64,000 nucleotides of DNA from DAIRDK01 sp035403225 (GTDB taxonomy: Bacteria > Bacteroidota > Bacteroidia > Bacteroidales > FEN-979): contig DAONET010000001.1 of NCBI GenBank assembly GCA_035403225.1, positions 138,162 through 202,161 on the forward strand. Reading direction: 5' to 3'. The notes beneath the pieces are model-generated. The model was not told the DNA's origin and made no database searches. It saw only the letters and a program-made list of their open reading frames with translations. Position numbers and translations under genes: made by a program. This document shows, piece by piece, positions 1-8,815 of this stretch (position 1 is its first letter; each line of letters begins with the position of its first letter).

Positions 1-1533
1 GTTCTGGTAAGCGCCACACCGGTTCCCACCATTTCGGGTCCTGCAACGGCCTGCCAGTCCTCATCCGACAACATCTATACTACAGAAAACGGCATGAGCG
101 GGTACACCTGGACTGTTACGGGTGGCACCATTACTTCAGGTAACAATACATCTTCTGTAACCGTCACCTGGAACACCACCGGTCCTCAGACCATCAGCGT
201 TAACTATGCCAATGCAGCCGGATGTTATGCATTGACTCCTGCCTCGATGTCCGTCACCGTCCATCAACTTCCTGCACCCATCATCACCGGGCCTTCGGAA
301 GTATGTGCCAACTCCGGTATCAATAATTATTCTACCGAAACTGGCATGACCGGGTATAACTGGACGATCTCTCCGGGTGGGACGATCGTTTCAGGACAGG
401 GAACTGCATCGGTTCAGGTATCCTGGACTACTGCCGGAAGTCAGACAATCAGCGTGAACTATGCCAACTCTTTTGGCTGCTTTGCCGTAAATTCCACTTC
501 GTTCTCTGTAACGGTCAATGCTGTCCCTGATGCAGCCGGGACCATCGCCGGAACTTCCGAAGTTTGCGGAGGTTCACAAGGTGTTGGTTACTCCTGCGCT
601 CTCATCTCAGGAGCTACCTATTATGTATGGACAGTACCTACCGGTGCTACCATTGCTTCCGGTAGCGGTACCAATGCCATCACGGTTGATTTCGCTGCAG
701 ATGCAAGTTCGGGTGTCATCACCGTTTACGGCAATAATATCTGCGGAAATGGCGCCGTATCTCCTGATTTCCCGGTTACTGTCAATGTTCTCCCCGGTGA
801 TCCGGGAACCATTGCCGGCGACAGCAGTGTTTGTGAAGGTGAAAGTGGTGTAAGCTACTCTGTTGCGCCCATTACCGGTGCCACCACCTATACATGGACT
901 GTTCCTGCGGGTGCAACCATCGTAAGTGGAGCTTCTACTTCCTCAATCCTTGTTGATTTCGCCATGGGCGCCACCTCTGGTCCGGTTACCGTGTCGGGCA
1001 GCAATTCGTGTGGTACGGGAAGTACTTCTTCTCTCCCGGTGACCGTGAATCCCATCCCGGAAACGCCCGTCGTTACTGTTTCCGGATTCGACCTTACCAG
1101 CAGTGTGGCTGCCGGTAACCAATGGTACCAGGATGGCAACCTGATCCCGGGTGCTACAGACCAGACTTATACGGCAACGGCATCCGGCTGGTACTGGACA
1201 ATCGTGACGGTGAACGAATGCTCTTCTGCCGAATCAAATCACGAATATATTCTGATAACAGGAGTGAATGAACAGCCTTCTCCGATACAGTGCAGAATTG
1301 CTCCCAATCCCTGCGAAGGGCAATTCACTCTTATGACAGAAGGTCTTACTACGGGTCATTGCTCCGTCAGTATTCTTAACGCATTGGGTGCCAGCGTATG
1401 GGAAGGTGGTTTCCAATCGTCAACCGGGTTAAACATCACCAATATCGATCCGGGTGATTTGGCATCAGGCATGTACACCGTGATTATCCGCGATGCCAAG
1501 ATGCCGATTATACGAAAACTGATTGTAAAATAG
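1..1533 (+). CDS. Secreted Ig/PKD-like repeat protein with T9SS type A sorting domain (5' truncated)
   Basis: The frame is open from base 1, so the start lies outside the window. What remains is about 510 residues. Two repeats of roughly 84 residues (about 22-270 and 271-525) share GxTxxW and SVTVTW/TISVNYAN signatures. Two repeats of roughly 88 residues (about 526-792 and 793-1056) share GTIAGxSxVC, YxWTVPxGATI and VDFA. Such beta-sandwich repeats are typical of large Bacteroidota surface proteins. The last 80 residues match the T9SS type A sorting domain: an APNPCEGQF start, a GMYTVIIRD core and a terminal RKLIVK. I infer export by Sec, passage through the type IX machinery and surface attachment or release. 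The ligand is unknown. A strong terminator follows, so it ends its transcription unit. Confidence 0.85.
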   Translation, partial: VLVSATPVPTISGPATACQSSSDNIYTTENGMSGYTWTVTGGTITSGNNTSSVTVTWNTTGPQTISVNYANAAGCYALTPASMSVTVHQLPAPIITGPSEVCANSGINNYSTETGMTGYNWTISPGGTIVSGQGTASVQVSWTTAGSQTISVNYANSFGCFAVNSTSFSVTVNAVPDAAGTIAGTSEVCGGSQGVGYSCALISGATYYVWTVPTGATIASGSGTNAITVDFAADASSGVITVYGNNICGNGAVSPDFPVTVNVLPGDPGTIAGDSSVCEGESGVSYSVAPITGATTYTWTVPAGATIVSGASTSSILVDFAMGATSGPVTVSGSNSCGTGSTSSLPVTVNPIPETPVVTVSGFDLTSSVAAGNQWYQDGNLIPGATDQTYTATASGWYWTIVTVNECSSAESNHEYILITGVNEQPSPIQCRIAPNPCEGQFTLMTEGLTTGHCSVSILNALGASVWEGGFQSSTGLNITNIDPGDLASGMYTVIIRDAKMPIIRKLIVK

Positions 1534-1553
1534 CGTTTTCGTAGTTGTTTTGG

Positions 1554-1589
1554 AAAACTGCCCCGGGAATCCGGGGCAGTTTTTTTTTT
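1554..1589 (+). terminator. Rho-independent terminator after the T9SS repeat protein
   Basis: A 13-bp perfect stem (AAAACTGCCCCGG pairing with CCGGGGCAGTTTT, 4-base GAAT loop) is followed by a run of T. It lies about 20 bases after the stop codon of the upstream gene. Confidence 0.93.
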
Positions 1590-1631
1590 CGGAACATATC
1601 TTGATGATGAAGACGATAACCCTGCAGCCCC

Positions 1632-1662
1632 TTTTCCGTTCAGTCAATTTTCCGTACCTTCG
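1632..1662 (+). promoter_or_regulatory. Candidate Bacteroidota-type promoter for lpdA
   Basis: The -7 box TACCTTCG (1655-1662) matches TAnnTTTG with one change. A TTTT element lies 19 bases upstream at 1632, where TTTG is expected. The lpdA ATG follows about 24 bases after the -7 box, with no clear Shine-Dalgarno. Confidence 0.5.
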
Positions 1663-1686
1663 CCGATTCATTCAAACCGAATCACT

Positions 1687-3078
1687 ATGCATTTTGATGT
1701 CATCATCATTGGCAGCGGACCCGGAGGGTACGTTGCTGCCATCCGGGCTGCCCAATTGGGTCTCACCACTGCTGTTATTGAACGTGCCGAACTCGGCGGG
1801 ATCTGTCTTAACTGGGGATGTATCCCCACGAAAGCCTTGCTGAAAAGTGCGGCTGTGTTTCAATATTTCCAGCATGCTGCCGACTATGGTATTGTTGCCG
1901 GGGAATCCAAACCCGATTTTGAAGCCATCATCAAACGCAGTCGTGGCGTAGCTGAGTCTATGAGCAAAGGGATCCAGTTCCTGATGAAAAAATATAATGT
2001 CACCGTGATCGCCGGCTTCGGGAAAGTGAAAGCCGGGAAGAAGGTCGAGGTGACCTTGAATGAGACGCAACAAACCGAAGAATATACCGCCGATCATATC
2101 ATCATAGCTACCGGCGCACGCTCAAGGGAATTACCATTTCTGAAGCAGGATGGCAAAAAAGTCATCGGTTACCGCGAAGCCATGACTCTTCCAAAACAAC
2201 CCCAGACTCTGGCCGTTATCGGCTCCGGGGCCATCGGATCCGAATTTGCCTATTTCTATCAATCCATCGGCACCAAAGTCACGCTCATCGAAGTCCTTCC
2301 GAATGTCGTTCCCGTCGAAGACGAAGAGGTATCCAAATACCTGGAGCGTTGTTTCAAAAAGGCCGGCATGAAAGTGTTGACGGGCGTCATGGTTGAATCC
2401 GTCGATACACAGGGCGATCTCTGTCAGGTTCACGTGAAGACCAAAAAAGGCGATGAAGTGATCGAAGCTGAAGTCGTTCTGTCTGCCGTTGGTGTTGCCA
2501 CCAACCTGGAAGGAATCGGATTGGAAGAGGCCGGTATCAACGTAGAACGAGGCAAAGTGTTGGTGGATGAATTCTACCGGACCAATGTGGAAGGGTATTA
2601 TGCCATCGGGGATATCGTGAAAGGCCCTGCGTTGGCCCATGTAGCTTCACACGAAGCCCTCATCTGCGTGGAAAAACTGGCCGGGAAAGATCCGGAACCG
2701 CTGGATTACGGCAATATCCCCGGCTGCACTTACACTCATCCGGAGATCGCTTCCGTGGGGATGTCAGAAAAAGCGGCCCTCGAAGCCGGGCACGAGATCC
2801 TGGTGGGGAAATTCCCGTTTACAGCCTCCGGCAAAGCCACTGCTTCCGGAGCCAGGGACGGCTTTATCAAGGTGATCTTTGATAAACAGTCGGGGCAATG
2901 GCTTGGCGCTCACTTCATCGGGGAAAATGTAACGGAAATGATCTCTGAAGCTGTCGTGGCACGCAAACAGAAAGTCACCGGCAAGGAAATCATCGAAGCG
3001 GTTCACCCCCACCCCACCATGAGTGAATCCATTATGGAAGCAGTCGCCCAGGCTTACGGGGAGTGCGTTCATTTATAA
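1687..3078 (+). CDS. lpdA: Dihydrolipoyl dehydrogenase (E3)
   Basis: FAD-dependent enzyme that reoxidises dihydrolipoamide with NAD+ in 2-oxoacid dehydrogenase complexes or the glycine cleavage system. At 463 residues it has the normal family length. The N-terminal FAD fold carries GSGPGGYVAA. The redox disulfide lies in GGICLNWGCIPTK (Cys40 and Cys45). A second Rossmann motif, GSGAIGSEFA, binds NAD. The FAD-binding GDI segment (AIGDIVKGPALAH) and the C-terminal catalytic HPHPTMSE near residue 440 are intact. No E1 or E2 gene is adjacent, so its partner complex cannot be told from context. It is followed 22 bases later by rfbC and is probably cotranscribed with it. Confidence 0.95.
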   Translation: MHFDVIIIGSGPGGYVAAIRAAQLGLTTAVIERAELGGICLNWGCIPTKALLKSAAVFQYFQHAADYGIVAGESKPDFEAIIKRSRGVAESMSKGIQFLMKKYNVTVIAGFGKVKAGKKVEVTLNETQQTEEYTADHIIIATGARSRELPFLKQDGKKVIGYREAMTLPKQPQTLAVIGSGAIGSEFAYFYQSIGTKVTLIEVLPNVVPVEDEEVSKYLERCFKKAGMKVLTGVMVESVDTQGDLCQVHVKTKKGDEVIEAEVVLSAVGVATNLEGIGLEEAGINVERGKVLVDEFYRTNVEGYYAIGDIVKGPALAHVASHEALICVEKLAGKDPEPLDYGNIPGCTYTHPEIASVGMSEKAALEAGHEILVGKFPFTASGKATASGARDGFIKVIFDKQSGQWLGAHFIGENVTEMISEAVVARKQKVTGKEIIEAVHPHPTMSESIMEAVAQAYGECVHL

Positions 3079-3100
3079 AGTTTTTTATTTTAATGCTGAT

Positions 3101-3649
3101 ATGGAGCTCAACAAAACACCTATCAACGGACTACTGATCATCAAGCCGGATGTATTCAGGGATCAAAGAGGATATTTCTTTGAGACATACAACCGGGAGA
3201 CTTTCGTGAAACACGGGTTGGATGTGACGTTTGTCCAGGACAACGAATCAAGGTCAAAGAAAGGAGTGTTACGGGGAATGCATTTCCAGCGACCTCCTTT
3301 TGCCCAGGGTAAACTGGTGCGTGTAGTTCACGGCGCCATCATGGATGTAGCGTTAGATCTGCGCCAAGGGTCTCCTACCTGCGGAAAATGGCATGCCGTG
3401 GAACTTTCCGACGAGAACAAACTGATGTTCTGGATTCCGGAAGGGTTTGCTCACGGATTTATTTCGCTTGCCGACGATACGGTAGTAAATTACAAATGCA
3501 CGAATGTGTACCATCGCGAATCGGAAGGGTCGATTCGCTGGAATGATCCCGATATTCGTATTGACTGGAGGATCAGCAATCCGATGGTCTCCGATAAGGA
3601 CAATCAGGCTCCATCGTTTGAAGAGGTCAAGCGCTCTTTTTTATTCTGA
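3101..3649 (+). CDS. rfbC: dTDP-4-dehydrorhamnose 3,5-epimerase
   Basis: Cupin-fold epimerase of dTDP-L-rhamnose synthesis, acting on dTDP-4-keto-6-deoxyglucose in the cytoplasm to feed surface polysaccharide assembly. The ATG at 3101 gives 182 residues, the family's usual size. The frame is open further upstream, but that would overlap lpdA and add a non-conserved extension. Visible motifs are DxRGYFFE, the catalytic His61 in GMHFQRPPFAQGK, GKW, WIPEGFAHGF and Tyr131 in NYKCTN. The other rhamnose genes (rfbA, rfbB, rfbD) are not in the window, so it is an orphan here. Confidence 0.93.
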   Translation: MELNKTPINGLLIIKPDVFRDQRGYFFETYNRETFVKHGLDVTFVQDNESRSKKGVLRGMHFQRPPFAQGKLVRVVHGAIMDVALDLRQGSPTCGKWHAVELSDENKLMFWIPEGFAHGFISLADDTVVNYKCTNVYHRESEGSIRWNDPDIRIDWRISNPMVSDKDNQAPSFEEVKRSFLF

Positions 3650-3668
3650 TTTCAATTCAAAGAATGTC

Positions 3669-4670
3669 ATGAACAACAAAACGATCAAAACCATACTTTT
3701 TACCGTCGCGTGTACCGCTGTCGCTTCTTTTTTCATCTATGCCATGTGTGACCGGATGGGTGACGAGCAGGCTTACCGGAGTCAATTCTTCCGGGATTAC
3801 CGGATTTTTGCACCTCCGGTCCCGGACAAAGCCGATTTCGCCGGAGAGCGTGTCCCCCTTGATCGTTTTTATGTCAAAGAGAGTCTTGACCGTGAGATCA
3901 TGAACACCACCTTCATGCACTCGTCCACCATCCTGATGTTCAAGAGGGCCTACCGCTGGTTCCCGGTAATAGAGCCGATTCTGAAGAAGAACGGGATCCC
4001 GGATGACTTCAAATATCTCTGCCTGGCAGAAAGCAACCTCGCCAATGCCACTTCTCCGTCCAATGCCGAAGGATTCTGGCAGTTTCTCCAGGCCACCGGA
4101 CAGAAGTACGGGTTAGAGATCAACGAAGAAGTGGACGAACGGTACAATGCAGAGAAAGCAACAGAAGCTGCCTGTGACTATTTCAGGAGCAGCCATGCAC
4201 TTTTTGGCAACTGGACTCTCGTCGCCGCCTCATACAACCGGGGTACCAACGGGCTTAGCAGAGCGCTGGACGGTCAGAAGGTCAAATCGTATTACGACCT
4301 TTACCTCAACGACGAGACCGCTCGCTACGTTTTCCGGATCCTCGCCATCAAAGAGGTTTACAACCACCCTGCCCGGTACGGGTTCTTCCTCCGCGAGCAA
4401 GATCTGTATCGCCCCATTCCGACCCATAAAGTTACTGTCGACACAGCAGTGACCGACCTGGCTGACCTGGCGGCAAAGCTGAAAGTGACTTACCGCGTTC
4501 TCCGTGAATTCAACCCGTGGATACAGCGTTATAACCTGCCGAATAAAACCCGGAAAGTCTATACCTTCATCCTTCCCAAACCCGGCATGACCAAGATCGA
4601 TTCATTGCCCGCCATACCGGTCAGCGATCATTTTTACAAGGACACACTAAAAGTCCACCAATTGCATTAA
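3669..4670 (+). CDS. Membrane-anchored lytic transglycosylase (MltD/SLT-like) with LysM-like C-terminus
   Basis: Probable peptidoglycan lytic transglycosylase acting in the periplasm. The ATG at 3669 gives 333 residues beginning with a basic start and one hydrophobic segment (residues 8-25), a signal anchor or signal peptide. The SLT-type catalytic domain contains Glu121 in LAESNL, then AEGFWQFLQATGQKYGL and AASYNRG, the classical motifs. The last 70 residues (HKVTVDTAVTDLADLAAKLKV onward, with FNPWI) resemble a LysM-like module that would hold the enzyme on the wall. It starts 19 bases after rfbC and precedes uvrA by 29 bases, so it may sit in one transcription unit with them. Confidence 0.85.
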   Translation: MNNKTIKTILFTVACTAVASFFIYAMCDRMGDEQAYRSQFFRDYRIFAPPVPDKADFAGERVPLDRFYVKESLDREIMNTTFMHSSTILMFKRAYRWFPVIEPILKKNGIPDDFKYLCLAESNLANATSPSNAEGFWQFLQATGQKYGLEINEEVDERYNAEKATEAACDYFRSSHALFGNWTLVAASYNRGTNGLSRALDGQKVKSYYDLYLNDETARYVFRILAIKEVYNHPARYGFFLREQDLYRPIPTHKVTVDTAVTDLADLAAKLKVTYRVLREFNPWIQRYNLPNKTRKVYTFILPKPGMTKIDSLPAIPVSDHFYKDTLKVHQLH

Positions 4671-4699
4671 TTATTGATGGCATTAAGCCCTGTTGAGAA

Positions 4700-7552
4700 G
4701 TGGAAGATAATCTGGAAGTTTTCGGAGCAAGGGTACATAACCTGAAGAATATTGACCTGGTCATCCCCCGGAATAAGCTGGTAGTGTTCACCGGTCTAAG
4801 CGGAAGCGGGAAGTCATCGTTGGCGTTCGACACTATTTATGCCGAAGGGCAACGCAGGTATATGGAGACCTTTTCAGCCTATGCCCGTCAGTTCATTGGC
4901 AACATGGAACGACCGGAGGTAGACAAGATCAACGGTCTCAGTCCCGTCATCTCCATCGAGCAGAAATCCACGAACCGGAACCCGCGTTCAACGGTTGGTA
5001 CGATCACGGAGATCTATGATTTCATGCGATTGCTCTTTGCCCGCGTCGCTGATGCGTATTCATACGAGACGGGTGAAAAGATGGTTCGTTACACCGAACA
5101 GCAGATCGTGGAGCTGATCCTTCAGACATACGACAACCGGCAGGTGATGATTTTAGCCCCGTCGGTGAAAGGCAGGAAAGGTCATTACCGGGAGCTCTTC
5201 GAGCAGATCCGAAAGCAGGGCTTTCTGAAAGTCAGGATCGACGGGGAGATCAGAGAGATCACCAGCGGGATGCAGCTTGATCGCTATAAAGTTCATGACA
5301 TCGAGATCATTATCGATCAGATGATGATCAGGCCCGAGTCGAGAACGCGCCTGGTCAGCTCGGTGGAGCTGGCAATGCGACATGGCAAATCGGTCCTGAT
5401 GGTGGTGGACGAGTCCTCTGGTAAAGCCAGACATTTCAGCCGGTTGCTGATGTGCCCGACTACCGGTATCTCCTATGAAGAGCCAGAGCCTAACACCTTC
5501 TCATTCAATTCACCGTACGGCGCCTGTCCGAAGTGTTCCGGGCTGGGCACCATCTCGGAGATCGACCTGAAAAAGATCATTCCCGATCCGGAAAAAAGCA
5601 TTAAAAAGGGAGGTATCGTTCCCATCGGGGAATACAAGCCCAGCTGGATCTTCAAACAGATAGAAGCCATCGGGGAAAAATACGGCTTCGACATCAACAC
5701 TCCCATCGGGGAGATCCCTGACGAAGCCATCGATGTGATCCTGTACGGATCGAACGAGGTCTTCCGTGTGAAGAACGACTACCTGGGGATCACCTCCACC
5801 TATTCGCTCAACTTCGAAGGTATTGTCAGTTTTATCAATCAGCAAACCGCTGAGTCAGCTCCGGCCGGCATCATGAAATGGGTGAGCAGTTTCATGAATA
5901 AGAAGCCATGTCCGGAATGTGATGGTGCCCGTCTGAAAAAGGAATCGCTGTGGTTCCGGATCGGGGGAAAGAATATTTCCGAATTGGCCAACATGGATAT
6001 GGTCAACCTGGAGCAATGGTTCGACCATATTAACGACTACCTGGACGAGCGGCAGCGGGTCATTTCGTTCGAGATCGTGAGGGAGATCAGGAGCAGGATC
6101 CGTTTCCTGCTGAATGTAGGTATCGGGTATCTCACGCTGAATCGCACTGCCCGGAGTTTATCCGGAGGTGAAAGCCAGCGCATCCGGCTGGCCACCCAGA
6201 TCGGATCGCAGCTGGTCGGGGTGTTGTATATCCTCGATGAGCCCAGTATCGGCCTGCACCAGCATGATAATGAACGACTGATCCACGCCCTGAAACAACT
6301 TCGCGACACCGGTAACTCGGTGATCGTAGTAGAGCATGACAAAGACACCATCCTCTCTGCCGATTGGGTGATCGATATCGGGCCGGGAGCCGGTGTTCAC
6401 GGTGGCCGGATTGTCGCACAGGGTACTCCCGAAGAGATCATGAAGTCGGATCATCTTACCGGTGATTATCTGAGCGGCAAAAAAGAGATCCCGGTTCCGC
6501 AGTATCGCCGGCCCGGAAACGGAGCCTTCATCCGTCTTACCGGCGCCCGGGGCAACAACCTGAAGAATATCACGCTGAAGCTCCCGCTGGGCAAACTGAT
6601 CTGCGTGACCGGCTTGTCGGGAAGCGGAAAATCGTCATTGATCAATGAAACCCTCTACCCGATCCTGAGCCACCATTTTTACCGGGCCGAACAGCGTCCT
6701 CTCCCCTATGATAAGATTGAGGGGATCAAAAATATCGACAAGGTCATTGAGATCGATCAGTCGCCCATCGGCCGCACACCCCGGTCCAATCCTGCCACGT
6801 ATACCAAAGTCTTCGACGAGATCCGGAAGTTATTTACCGCCCTTCCTGAATCCAAGATCAGGGGTTATCAGCCCGGCCGGTTTTCGTTCAATGTCAAAGG
6901 TGGACGTTGTGAGACCTGTAAAGGCGCCGGTGTCCGCGTCATCGAGATGAACTTCCTCCCCGATGTGTACGTTCCGTGTGAGACCTGTCACGGCCGGCGT
7001 TATAACCGTGAAACGCTGGAGATCAGGTATAAAGGGAAAAGCATCAACGACGTGCTGAATATGACGATTGAGCAGGCGGTAGAGTTTTTTGAAAACATTC
7101 CCCAAATCATCCATAAAATCAGGACGCTGAATGAAGTAGGGCTCGGATACATCACACTCGGCCAGCAATCGACAACCCTTTCGGGTGGTGAAGCACAGCG
7201 GGTAAAACTCGCTACCGAATTATCGAAAACAGATACCGGAAACACCTTGTATATTCTTGATGAACCCACCACCGGTCTGCATTTCGAAGACGTAAAAGTG
7301 TTACTCTCCGTATTGAACAAACTGGTCGGGAAAGGGAATACGGTACTTGTGATCGAGCATAATATGGAAGTGATCAAGGTAGCAGACCACATCATCGACC
7401 TGGGCCCTGAAGGAGGCGAAAGAGGCGGCGAGATCGTCTGTGAAGGCACGCCGGAAGAGATCGTTGCCAAGAACAACAGCTTGACAGCATTGTACCTGAA
7501 AGAGTATATCAATCCCTCTTTCCATCCGAAGAAAATAGCTTCATTTGAATAA
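4700..7552 (+). CDS. uvrA: Excinuclease ABC subunit A
   Basis: DNA-damage recognition ATPase of nucleotide excision repair, working as a dimer with UvrB. It has 950 residues, the normal length. Both ABC modules are complete: two GLSGSGKSS Walker A motifs, signatures LSGGESQRIRLA and LSGGEAQRVKLA, and Walker B ILDEPSIGLHQ and ILDEPTTGLHF. Zinc-binding cysteine pairs appear in CPKCSG with CPECDG and in CETCKGAG with CETCHGRRYN. The start is GTG at 4700. A TGA in the same frame at 4694-4696 rules out anything further upstream, and the in-frame GAA GTG context matches the conserved N-terminus. Confidence 0.97.
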   Translation: MEDNLEVFGARVHNLKNIDLVIPRNKLVVFTGLSGSGKSSLAFDTIYAEGQRRYMETFSAYARQFIGNMERPEVDKINGLSPVISIEQKSTNRNPRSTVGTITEIYDFMRLLFARVADAYSYETGEKMVRYTEQQIVELILQTYDNRQVMILAPSVKGRKGHYRELFEQIRKQGFLKVRIDGEIREITSGMQLDRYKVHDIEIIIDQMMIRPESRTRLVSSVELAMRHGKSVLMVVDESSGKARHFSRLLMCPTTGISYEEPEPNTFSFNSPYGACPKCSGLGTISEIDLKKIIPDPEKSIKKGGIVPIGEYKPSWIFKQIEAIGEKYGFDINTPIGEIPDEAIDVILYGSNEVFRVKNDYLGITSTYSLNFEGIVSFINQQTAESAPAGIMKWVSSFMNKKPCPECDGARLKKESLWFRIGGKNISELANMDMVNLEQWFDHINDYLDERQRVISFEIVREIRSRIRFLLNVGIGYLTLNRTARSLSGGESQRIRLATQIGSQLVGVLYILDEPSIGLHQHDNERLIHALKQLRDTGNSVIVVEHDKDTILSADWVIDIGPGAGVHGGRIVAQGTPEEIMKSDHLTGDYLSGKKEIPVPQYRRPGNGAFIRLTGARGNNLKNITLKLPLGKLICVTGLSGSGKSSLINETLYPILSHHFYRAEQRPLPYDKIEGIKNIDKVIEIDQSPIGRTPRSNPATYTKVFDEIRKLFTALPESKIRGYQPGRFSFNVKGGRCETCKGAGVRVIEMNFLPDVYVPCETCHGRRYNRETLEIRYKGKSINDVLNMTIEQAVEFFENIPQIIHKIRTLNEVGLGYITLGQQSTTLSGGEAQRVKLATELSKTDTGNTLYILDEPTTGLHFEDVKVLLSVLNKLVGKGNTVLVIEHNMEVIKVADHIIDLGPEGGERGGEIVCEGTPEEIVAKNNSLTALYLKEYINPSFHPKKIASFE

Positions 7553-7559
7553 GAATAAC

Positions 7560-7567
7560 TAACTTTG
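7560..7567 (+). promoter_or_regulatory. Candidate -7 box for the LOG-family gene
   Basis: TAACTTTG matches TAnnTTTG exactly and lies about 47 bases before the ATG at 7615. I see no clear -33 element. Confidence 0.45.
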
Positions 7568-7614
7568 AATGATCTGCCATATTACCCTCATGTCAAATTT
7601 TGAAATCATATAAA

Positions 7615-8334
7615 ATGCAAACAGACGACACTGCAAAATTAGAAAAATTACGCGAGCCCTTTCAGGAACAAACTTGGTCAGAGACTATCAGTTACGATAC
7701 CTGGGAAATTTTTAAAGTGATGTCGGAAATGGTGAGTGGTTTTGAAAAACTCAGCCGCACAGGTCCTTGCGTCTCGATTTTCGGATCGGCCAGAACCACC
7801 GAAAAAAACTGTTACTACAAGCTTGCCGAAGAACTGGCGTATCTGTTGACCAAAGCCGGTTTTGGTATTATCACCGGTGGCGGACAAGGGATCATGGAAG
7901 CCGCTAATAAAGGCGCGCACTTCGCCGGTGGTAAATCAGTGGGATTAAATATCGCCCTTCCGTTTGAGCAGAAGCCCAACCCGTTTATCGATCCCGATAA
8001 ACTCCTGACCTTCGATTATTTTTACGTCAGGAAGACGATGTTCATGCGGTATTCCATGGGGTTCATTGCAATGCCGGGCGGATTCGGCACACTGGATGAA
8101 CTCACCGAAGCCATCACCCTGATTCAGACTCACAAAATGGTCAAATTCCCGATTATACTCATGGGAACAGAATACTGGGGCGGACTCATCAAATGGGTAC
8201 AGGAGAGACTCCTTCCCGAAAAAAACATCAGTCCCGATGACCTGCAGTTATTCAGCGTATTTGACAAGGCCGAAGATGCGGTTCAGCATATCCTGAAATT
8301 CTATACCACCTATTCATTGAAACCCAATTTCTAA
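7615..8334 (+). CDS. LOG family protein (TIGR00730-like nucleotide 5'-monophosphate phosphoribohydrolase)
   Basis: Rossmann-fold protein of the LOG / lysine-decarboxylase-like family. Plant-associated members release cytokinin bases; other bacterial members hydrolyse purine nucleotides to base and ribose 5-phosphate. Signatures are visible: a GSARTT start to the fold, GGGQGIMEAANKGA, and PGGFGTLDE, the catalytic PGGxGTxxE motif. The ATG at 7615 is preferred over a TTG 15 bases earlier, giving 239 residues. It stands alone behind uvrA with its own -7 box. Substrate in this organism is not known from the sequence. Confidence 0.87.
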   Translation: MQTDDTAKLEKLREPFQEQTWSETISYDTWEIFKVMSEMVSGFEKLSRTGPCVSIFGSARTTEKNCYYKLAEELAYLLTKAGFGIITGGGQGIMEAANKGAHFAGGKSVGLNIALPFEQKPNPFIDPDKLLTFDYFYVRKTMFMRYSMGFIAMPGGFGTLDELTEAITLIQTHKMVKFPIILMGTEYWGGLIKWVQERLLPEKNISPDDLQLFSVFDKAEDAVQHILKFYTTYSLKPNF

Positions 8335-8360
8335 ACGCTTTCGGATTACGCCGGAGTTCG

Positions 8361-8368
8361 TATCTTCG
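8361..8368 (+). promoter_or_regulatory. Candidate -7 box of the rsfS-ftsH-cdsA-psd run
   Basis: TATCTTCG (one change from TAnnTTTG) with TTTC at 8339-8342, 18 bases upstream. The rsfS ATG follows at 8385, and no other obvious promoter precedes ftsH. Confidence 0.4.
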
Positions 8369-8384
8369 CAACAGATTTCAGATC

Positions 8385-8774
8385 ATGACAAAACCGACAA
8401 CCGCCAAAACCGGGAAAAAGAAAAGCAACCCCCAGGATGACCTGGTGAAAACCATTATCGAAGCTATGCAGGCAAAAAAAGCAAAAGATCCTGTAGTAAT
8501 GGATTTCCGTTCAATTGCCGGGGCAGCCTTTGATAAATTTGTGATTTGCCATGGCACTTCCCGTACCCAGACTGAAGCCATTGCCGATTTTGTCGACCGT
8601 GAAGTACGATCAAAGCTGTCACAACATCCCTGGCATTCGGAAGGCTTTGAAAATGCGGAATGGATTTTGATAGATTACGGTGACGTGGTGGTGCATATCT
8701 TCCAGGAATCCCGCAGAAGTTTCTATAACTTAGAGCAATTGTGGGCTGATGCAGATATTACCCGCTATGAGTGA
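8385..8774 (+). CDS. rsfS: Ribosomal silencing factor RsfS (Iojap family)
   Basis: Small protein that binds ribosomal protein uL14 and blocks subunit joining when nutrients are low. At 129 residues it has the expected size, with a lysine-rich N-terminal tail ahead of the domain. Family motifs are present: VVMDFRSIAGAAFDKFVIC, GTSRTQTEAIADFV, and the C-terminal WILIDYGDVVVHIF and FYNLEQLW. It opens a same-strand run ending in psd. The gap to ftsH is 41 bases. Confidence 0.93.
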   Translation: MTKPTTAKTGKKKSNPQDDLVKTIIEAMQAKKAKDPVVMDFRSIAGAAFDKFVICHGTSRTQTEAIADFVDREVRSKLSQHPWHSEGFENAEWILIDYGDVVVHIFQESRRSFYNLEQLWADADITRYE

Positions 8775-8815
8775 GAAAATAGCACTAACACATCTATGAA
8801 GAGGAATCGGACATA